NCBI GenBank assembly: GCA_947167345.1
Contig: CAMVHR010000007.1
Location: 1 to 64,000, forward strand
From: an uncultured Treponema sp.
Lineage (GTDB): Bacteria > Spirochaetota > Spirochaetia > Treponematales > Treponemataceae
Reading direction: 5' to 3'
Length of the DNA: 64,000 bases
Positions 60,033-64,000 of the stretch are shown in pieces. The notes beneath the pieces are model-generated. The model worked only from the letters and a program-made list of their open reading frames with translations, ran no database searches and was not told the DNA's origin. Position 1 is the stretch's first letter. Each line of letters starts with the position of its first letter. A program made the translations under genes and the position numbers.

Positions 60033-62012
60033 TTAAAATTCCCACCAGCTATTTTCGATTGTAAGGTACCAGTTGGAAATAGCTTTTGGGGAATCTTTCA
60101 TATACCATGATATGCTTCCATCTTTATTTAATATTGCAATGTTGTTATTGTTTGCTGATATGGCAATTTTGAGAGGAATTGAAGCTGAACGCATGTAAGC
60201 AACACTTCTTGTTGTTTTTGTGTTGAATGAGTAGACTTGATTCTTTCCTATGTTTGTATACAGGCTTTCTGTTCCGTTCATTTCTGTAAAGGCTGTAGAA
60301 TCTTCATCATTTATGCTTATAAGGGATTTCAAGAATTTTGTATTTGTATTGTACGCAAATACTTCTGTTGTATAGGTATCATCTTTTTGACGAACCATTA
60401 ATATTCCGTATATATCATTAGGATTGTTTTCGTTATTGCTTAACGAGAATATAATACTTCCTTTTGTTTTTAAAGGTACTGTTTCACCTGTCTGCATATT
60501 AACAGCAATGAGGGCACTGTCTGTACTTGAAAGTGCTGATTTCGCAATGTATGCCGTACCATTTATAATTATTGCATCTTCTAGAGATGTTCCTGTATAG
60601 ATTTCCTTTATTTCTTTTGTTTCTAGGTTGTATATCGAAACAGAGTTATTTCCTTGTATAAAAAGAATTTTATTGTCGCTCAAACGGACAGTTTTTAATT
60701 TTGCTTTTGGTGTGAAAAGTCTTTCTGTCTTTACTTCTCCTGTCATCGCATCTGGAGTTATCTTTATTACATCTTTTCTTGTATTTTTTGACCATAATAT
60801 GATACTGTCTGAATTTATGAGTAAATTTGTATGAGAAGGATTTGAAGCAATCTTTTTTGGTTGTGCAGCTCCGTATATTGATGTATAGATTGAGTTTTCC
60901 GTAAGAAAATAAAAGTTCTGGCTGTCAGAAGAGATGTCATGAATTGTCTGAAAAGTTTTCTCTGTAATCGGCTGTAATGTATATGTCTCTGATTCAATAA
61001 TGTCCGACATTGCATATATGTCACCGTATGCTGTTCCCAAGAGTATGCTATCGCTGTTTTTTGCAATTGCTGTAATTGAATCACGGCTTTTTAATCCAGA
61101 AAAATTCTTTATAAGTGTTCCTTCCTGGACTCCGTAAGAGTTTTTCTTTTTTATGCATTCTTCCAGCATTTTGTATGATATAAGTTTTAATGCATAGCCT
61201 CGTCCTGTTGAACAGATGTAATATAATCCTTCTTCATCTTCTGTTGTCCCTGTTACAATGGATGGGGATGTAGCTGGACAGTGCATTAATATTTTGCCGC
61301 TTAATGCATCAATTATATATATTCCATTATTTTTTGTACCGGCAAAAAAACGGTTCTGCATTTTTCCTGTGCCTAGTAGGGTTGGTTGCTCTAAATCACT
61401 TTGTGTTTGAAATTTTGCAATTACTTTGTCCTTTGCAAAATCATAATAATATAAAAAACCTGTTGGAGAATACATGACTGCATTTTTTTCTGAGGCTCCT
61501 GTTTTAGCCATTGTTATTATACTGGAAATATCTTTAATTTTTTTATTTACAAGTCCAGTTTTTGCATTGAGAATGTAAATACCGTTAACGGCTGTTGTAC
61601 CTACAATGATATAATTGCCTTTTTCTGAATAGGCAAGACATGTAATAGAATCTTTAAAACGTTTTGAAAACTTCTTTGACAGACTGTTCCAGTCAAGAAT
61701 TGTGATCTTATTCATTGTCAATGAATCTGTTTCATATATTGCAAGTTCATTTGTCAAAGGATTTTTTACAGCGTTTCCTATTGCCAAATCACTTATCTGA
61801 TAATGTTCTCCAGTATTATTTCCGTTCCAGTGTATAAGAAATCCGTCTGTTCCTGAAGAAAAAAATGAACTGTTATTGTTTTCATATGATTGAACAGCCA
61901 GCAAAGATGTTACTTTTCCATTGTGAGACTGCGTGGATATGTAAGATTCCGCTGTCAAAAATGAAATATTTATAAATGAAAATAATAATATTGCAGACAA
62001 ATTTTTCTTCAT
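60033..62012 (-). CDS. Exported beta-propeller protein of unknown function
   Basis: A 659-residue protein with a signal peptide (1-21, ending FLTAE) and many WD/PQQ-like beta-propeller repeats (KVTSLLAVQSY...FLIHWNG, ITCLAYSEKGNYIIVGTTA, GIYILNAKTGLV, GIYIIDALSGKIL, TAIAKNSDSILLGTAYGDIYAM). No catalytic motif was seen. AAGGAG precedes the ATG. It is last in the operon dxr-rseP. As I recall, treponemes keep a similar gene in this position, which suggests an envelope role. Confidence 0.85.
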   Translation of the reverse strand: MKKNLSAILLFSFINISFLTAESYISTQSHNGKVTSLLAVQSYENNNSSFFSSGTDGFLIHWNGNNTGEHYQISDLAIGNAVKNPLTNELAIYETDSLTMNKITILDWNSLSKKFSKRFKDSITCLAYSEKGNYIIVGTTAVNGIYILNAKTGLVNKKIKDISSIITMAKTGASEKNAVMYSPTGFLYYYDFAKDKVIAKFQTQSDLEQPTLLGTGKMQNRFFAGTKNNGIYIIDALSGKILMHCPATSPSIVTGTTEDEEGLYYICSTGRGYALKLISYKMLEECIKKKNSYGVQEGTLIKNFSGLKSRDSITAIAKNSDSILLGTAYGDIYAMSDIIESETYTLQPITEKTFQTIHDISSDSQNFYFLTENSIYTSIYGAAQPKKIASNPSHTNLLINSDSIILWSKNTRKDVIKITPDAMTGEVKTERLFTPKAKLKTVRLSDNKILFIQGNNSVSIYNLETKEIKEIYTGTSLEDAIIINGTAYIAKSALSSTDSALIAVNMQTGETVPLKTKGSIIFSLSNNENNPNDIYGILMVRQKDDTYTTEVFAYNTNTKFLKSLISINDEDSTAFTEMNGTESLYTNIGKNQVYSFNTKTTRSVAYMRSASIPLKIAISANNNNIAILNKDGSISWYMKDSPKAISNWYLTIENSWWEF

Positions 62013-62036
62013 AAAAGATTCTCCTTTGATAATATA

Positions 62037-63149
62037 TTATTTTGAAATGAAGTAAGATATGTCTCCTGTTATGACAATTATCATAAGGAGACCTATAAAT
62101 GCAATACCAATGAATTGTATGTAATACAATACTTTAGGATGAATTTTCCTATGAGAAATCCATTCTATTAATGCAAATAATATTAATCCACCGTCCAATA
62201 CTGGGATTGGCAGCAAGTTTGTCATGAAAAGAGACAAGCTTATGATTGCAAGTAACTGAAGGGTACTTATAATTCCTATATGAATACTTTCTGAAAATCC
62301 TTGTTTTACTGTATCACCAAGCATTGTTGTTATTCTTGCAGGTCCTGAAACTGCACTGGTAATCTTTACGCCTTTGAAAAGTAGAGTAATTCCTTTTATC
62401 GTTAATTTTCCAAGTTTTATACTTTCTCTACATCCTTCTTTTAATGCGGGAAAGAAAGCATACGGACCGTAATGACGTTCTTGAATAGAATCTGGTGTTG
62501 ATACTATTCCTATTTTTCCACTCCCAGTTTCTGTATCAAGGAGAGTATGAATTTTTAGTTCATGAATTTCATCATGCCTTTTTACTGTTACTATTACATC
62601 TTTATCAGGATTTGAGGCTATGTATTCTGCGATTTCTGAAAAATCATGCATCTGGATGCCATCAATAAATGTAATGACATCTCCTGTTTCCATGCCAGCT
62701 TCATGAGCTGGAGAAAAGGTTCCCTCGTACACTTCGTCAGCCATGCTTACTGTTGTTCCTGCTGTATAGTATGTATAGCCCATAAGAGCAATACTAGTAA
62801 AAGAAATGAATCCAAAGATAAGATTAAAGAGAGGACCTGAAAATGCAATAATAAGCCTTTTTAACGGATGAACTCCATAAAAAGAGTCTTTATCTCCCTT
62901 TATCGAAGAAAGTTTTTCTTCAATTGCGGTCTGATAATCATGTTCTCCTTTCATACTGCAGTAACCGCCTAAAGGAATCAGTGATATTCTGTAATCCGTA
63001 TCATTGATAGTACGGTGCAATAGAACTGGTCCCATTCCTATTGAAAATGCTTCTACTTTTACTCCAAAAAAACGAGCTGCAAGAAAATGTCCTAATTCAT
63101 GAAAGAAAATAAGGAATCCTAATCCAAAAATTCCTAATATTATTGACAA
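62037..63149 (-). CDS. rseP: Site-2 intramembrane protease RseP
   Basis: A 370-residue zinc metalloprotease of the inner membrane. The catalytic HELGH is at 17-21, followed by [13 protein letters not shown], one PDZ domain (about 130-215) with [14 protein letters not shown], and the second catalytic segment [10 protein letters not shown] near the C-terminus. It has four membrane segments. It releases regulators or clears signal peptides. The TTG start has GGAGG 6 nt upstream and overlaps the dxr stop by 10 bp. Confidence 0.95.
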   Translation of the reverse strand: MSIILGIFGLGFLIFFHELGHFLAARFFGVKVEAFSIGMGPVLLHRTINDTDYRISLIPLGGYCSMKGEHDYQTAIEEKLSSIKGDKDSFYGVHPLKRLIIAFSGPLFNLIFGFISFTSIALMGYTYYTAGTTVSMADEVYEGTFSPAHEAGMETGDVITFIDGIQMHDFSEIAEYIASNPDKDVIVTVKRHDEIHELKIHTLLDTETGSGKIGIVSTPDSIQERHYGPYAFFPALKEGCRESIKLGKLTIKGITLLFKGVKITSAVSGPARITTMLGDTVKQGFSESIHIGIISTLQLLAIISLSLFMTNLLPIPVLDGGLILFALIEWISHRKIHPKVLYYIQFIGIAFIGLLMIIVITGDISYFISK

Positions 63150-64000
63150 CCGTAACCTCCATTTTTAGAAACAAGTATGGCATTTGCTTTGTTACGGGCT
63201 TTTTTGTCAGCTGAATAAATTTTTTCAAGTGAATCTGGATTTTCAGACCAGTCTTCTTGAAGAACTTCTTTTACAATCTGACTGATTTGAGGATAATTGC
63301 ATTTTTTTTCGAGAAAAGCGTGAACTGCAATTTCATTTGCAGCATTAAATGCTATTGTATAACAATTTGATTTTTTTGCACATTCATAGGCATATTTTAG
63401 TAATGGAAATGAATTTAATCTCGGAGGAAAAAATGTCATTATATTTCCTGCAAGGTTAAAAGGCGTTAGATAATTTTCTTTTATTTCAGGCCATGTAAGT
63501 GCATCAAATATAGGATGTCTCATATCAGGATTTGAAATCTGTGCATAAAGCATTCCGTTTTTTGTACGAATCAAACTATGGATGAGACTTTGTGGATGGA
63601 CTACAACAGTTATCTTGTCTGCACTCATATTAAAAAGCCTGCAAGCCTCTATAACCTCAAGTCCTTTATTTGCAAGAGTTGAACTGTCAATTGTTATCTT
63701 TTTCCCCATATTCCATGTAGGGTGGTGCAAAGCTTGTTCTACAGTTACATTGTTAAGCTGTTCATCAGAATAATCTCTAAAAGGACCTCCACTGGCTGTT
63801 ATTATGAGTTCGTCTATATTTTTTTCACCAGCTTGATTTATAAGGCTGAAAATTGCACTGTGCTCACTGTCTACAGGAATTATGTTTGCTTCATGTTCTT
63901 GTGCGATTTTTTTTACGACCGGCCATGCCATAACTACAGTTTCTTTATTTGCTAAAGCTAAATCTATTCCAGCTTTCAAAACTGATACAGACGGTTCTAA
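63140..64000 (-). CDS. dxr: 1-deoxy-D-xylulose-5-phosphate reductoisomerase, 5' part outside the window
   Basis: A partial gene: its N-terminal third lies beyond position 64000, and the frame is open to the edge ([11 protein letters not shown]...). What is visible is diagnostic of Dxr: [62 protein letters not shown], and [10 protein letters not shown]. It reduces DXP to MEP, in isoprenoid synthesis. It is followed by rseP with a 10-bp overlap. Confidence 0.97.
   Translation of the reverse strand, partial: LEPSVSVLKAGIDLALANKETVVMAWPVVKKIAQEHEANIIPVDSEHSAIFSLINQAGEKNIDELIITASGGPFRDYSDEQLNNVTVEQALHHPTWNMGKKITIDSSTLANKGLEVIEACRLFNMSADKITVVVHPQSLIHSLIRTKNGMLYAQISNPDMRHPIFDALTWPEIKENYLTPFNLAGNIMTFFPPRLNSFPLLKYAYECAKKSNCYTIAFNAANEIAVHAFLEKKCNYPQISQIVKEVLQEDWSENPDSLEKIYSADKKARNKANAILVSKNGGYGCQ

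Noticed and set aside
63977-63979. TTG at 63979 as the start of dxr
   Set aside because: The reading frame continues upstream with conserved Dxr residues to the window edge, so this is an internal leucine codon.
1-64000. tRNA, rRNA, tmRNA, CRISPR arrays, insertion sequences or prophage
   Set aside because: I looked through the gaps and saw no cloverleaf-type sequences, no spaced identical repeats of CRISPR type, and no transposase, integrase or phage structural genes. A covariance-model scan would be needed to be sure.

Overview
The window looks like chromosome of a host-associated Treponema or a close spirochaete. Three things support this: an AT-rich coding style; the run small zinc-ribbon gene / rpsT / HU / lnt / bactofilin / rho / rpmE; and dxr-rseP followed by a beta-propeller protein. 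From memory, similar runs occur in T. pallidum. Several proteins resemble no family I can name and may be clade-specific. All calls come from reading the sequence; no searches were run.

Region 1 (1-11.2 kb) is accessory. It holds an AAA/DUF4143 ATPase, a 40-41 bp tandem palindromic repeat array, and a leftward six-gene operon of small membrane proteins with an NTF2-fold immunity protein and a YD-repeat protein. A thioredoxin gene follows, preceded by a perfect 14-bp inverted repeat. Next come remnants of a second immunity gene and of a RhuM gene, then a defence-like island: a DUF4869 protein, a shortened P-loop protein, McrB, a MazEF-type toxin-antitoxin pair inserted between mcrB and mcrC, and McrC.

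Region 2 (11.2-31.6 kb) is mostly housekeeping: a YcgN-like protein, a JAMM-DinG fusion helicase, PlsC, S20, HU, Lnt, bactofilin, Rho with a long low-complexity N-terminus, L31, RlpA, an RlmK-like methyltransferase, a DEAD-box helicase, an ABC-F protein and a degenerate PLD-like protein. Facing these is a leftward operon bioY-ecfA-ecfT-nrdR plus an unusual NrdD-like protein. It lacks the glycyl-radical loop and the thiyl-cysteine segment and carries a C-terminal redoxin domain.

Region 3 (31.6-46.9 kb) holds a second Lnt, a degenerate galactokinase-like protein with SurE and a TPR protein, a TPR-NHL-VWA envelope protein, DNA polymerase IV, three unrecognised envelope or cytoplasmic proteins, TrmB, LigA and an M23 peptidase.

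Region 4 (46.9-64 kb) holds recO-pyrimidine phosphorylase-recJ-M23 (leftward), a divergent lipoprotein and rpoZ-miaA, the dTDP-rhamnose operon rfbACDB, an aminotransferase, glycogen synthase, and the leftward dxr-rseP-beta-propeller operon, with dxr cut by the window edge.

No tRNA, rRNA, CRISPR array, transposase or integrase was seen. Several genes have a good -35/-10 promoter placed so that transcription should begin at or within 3 nt of the start codon, with no Shine-Dalgarno sequence. This suggests leaderless mRNAs are common here.
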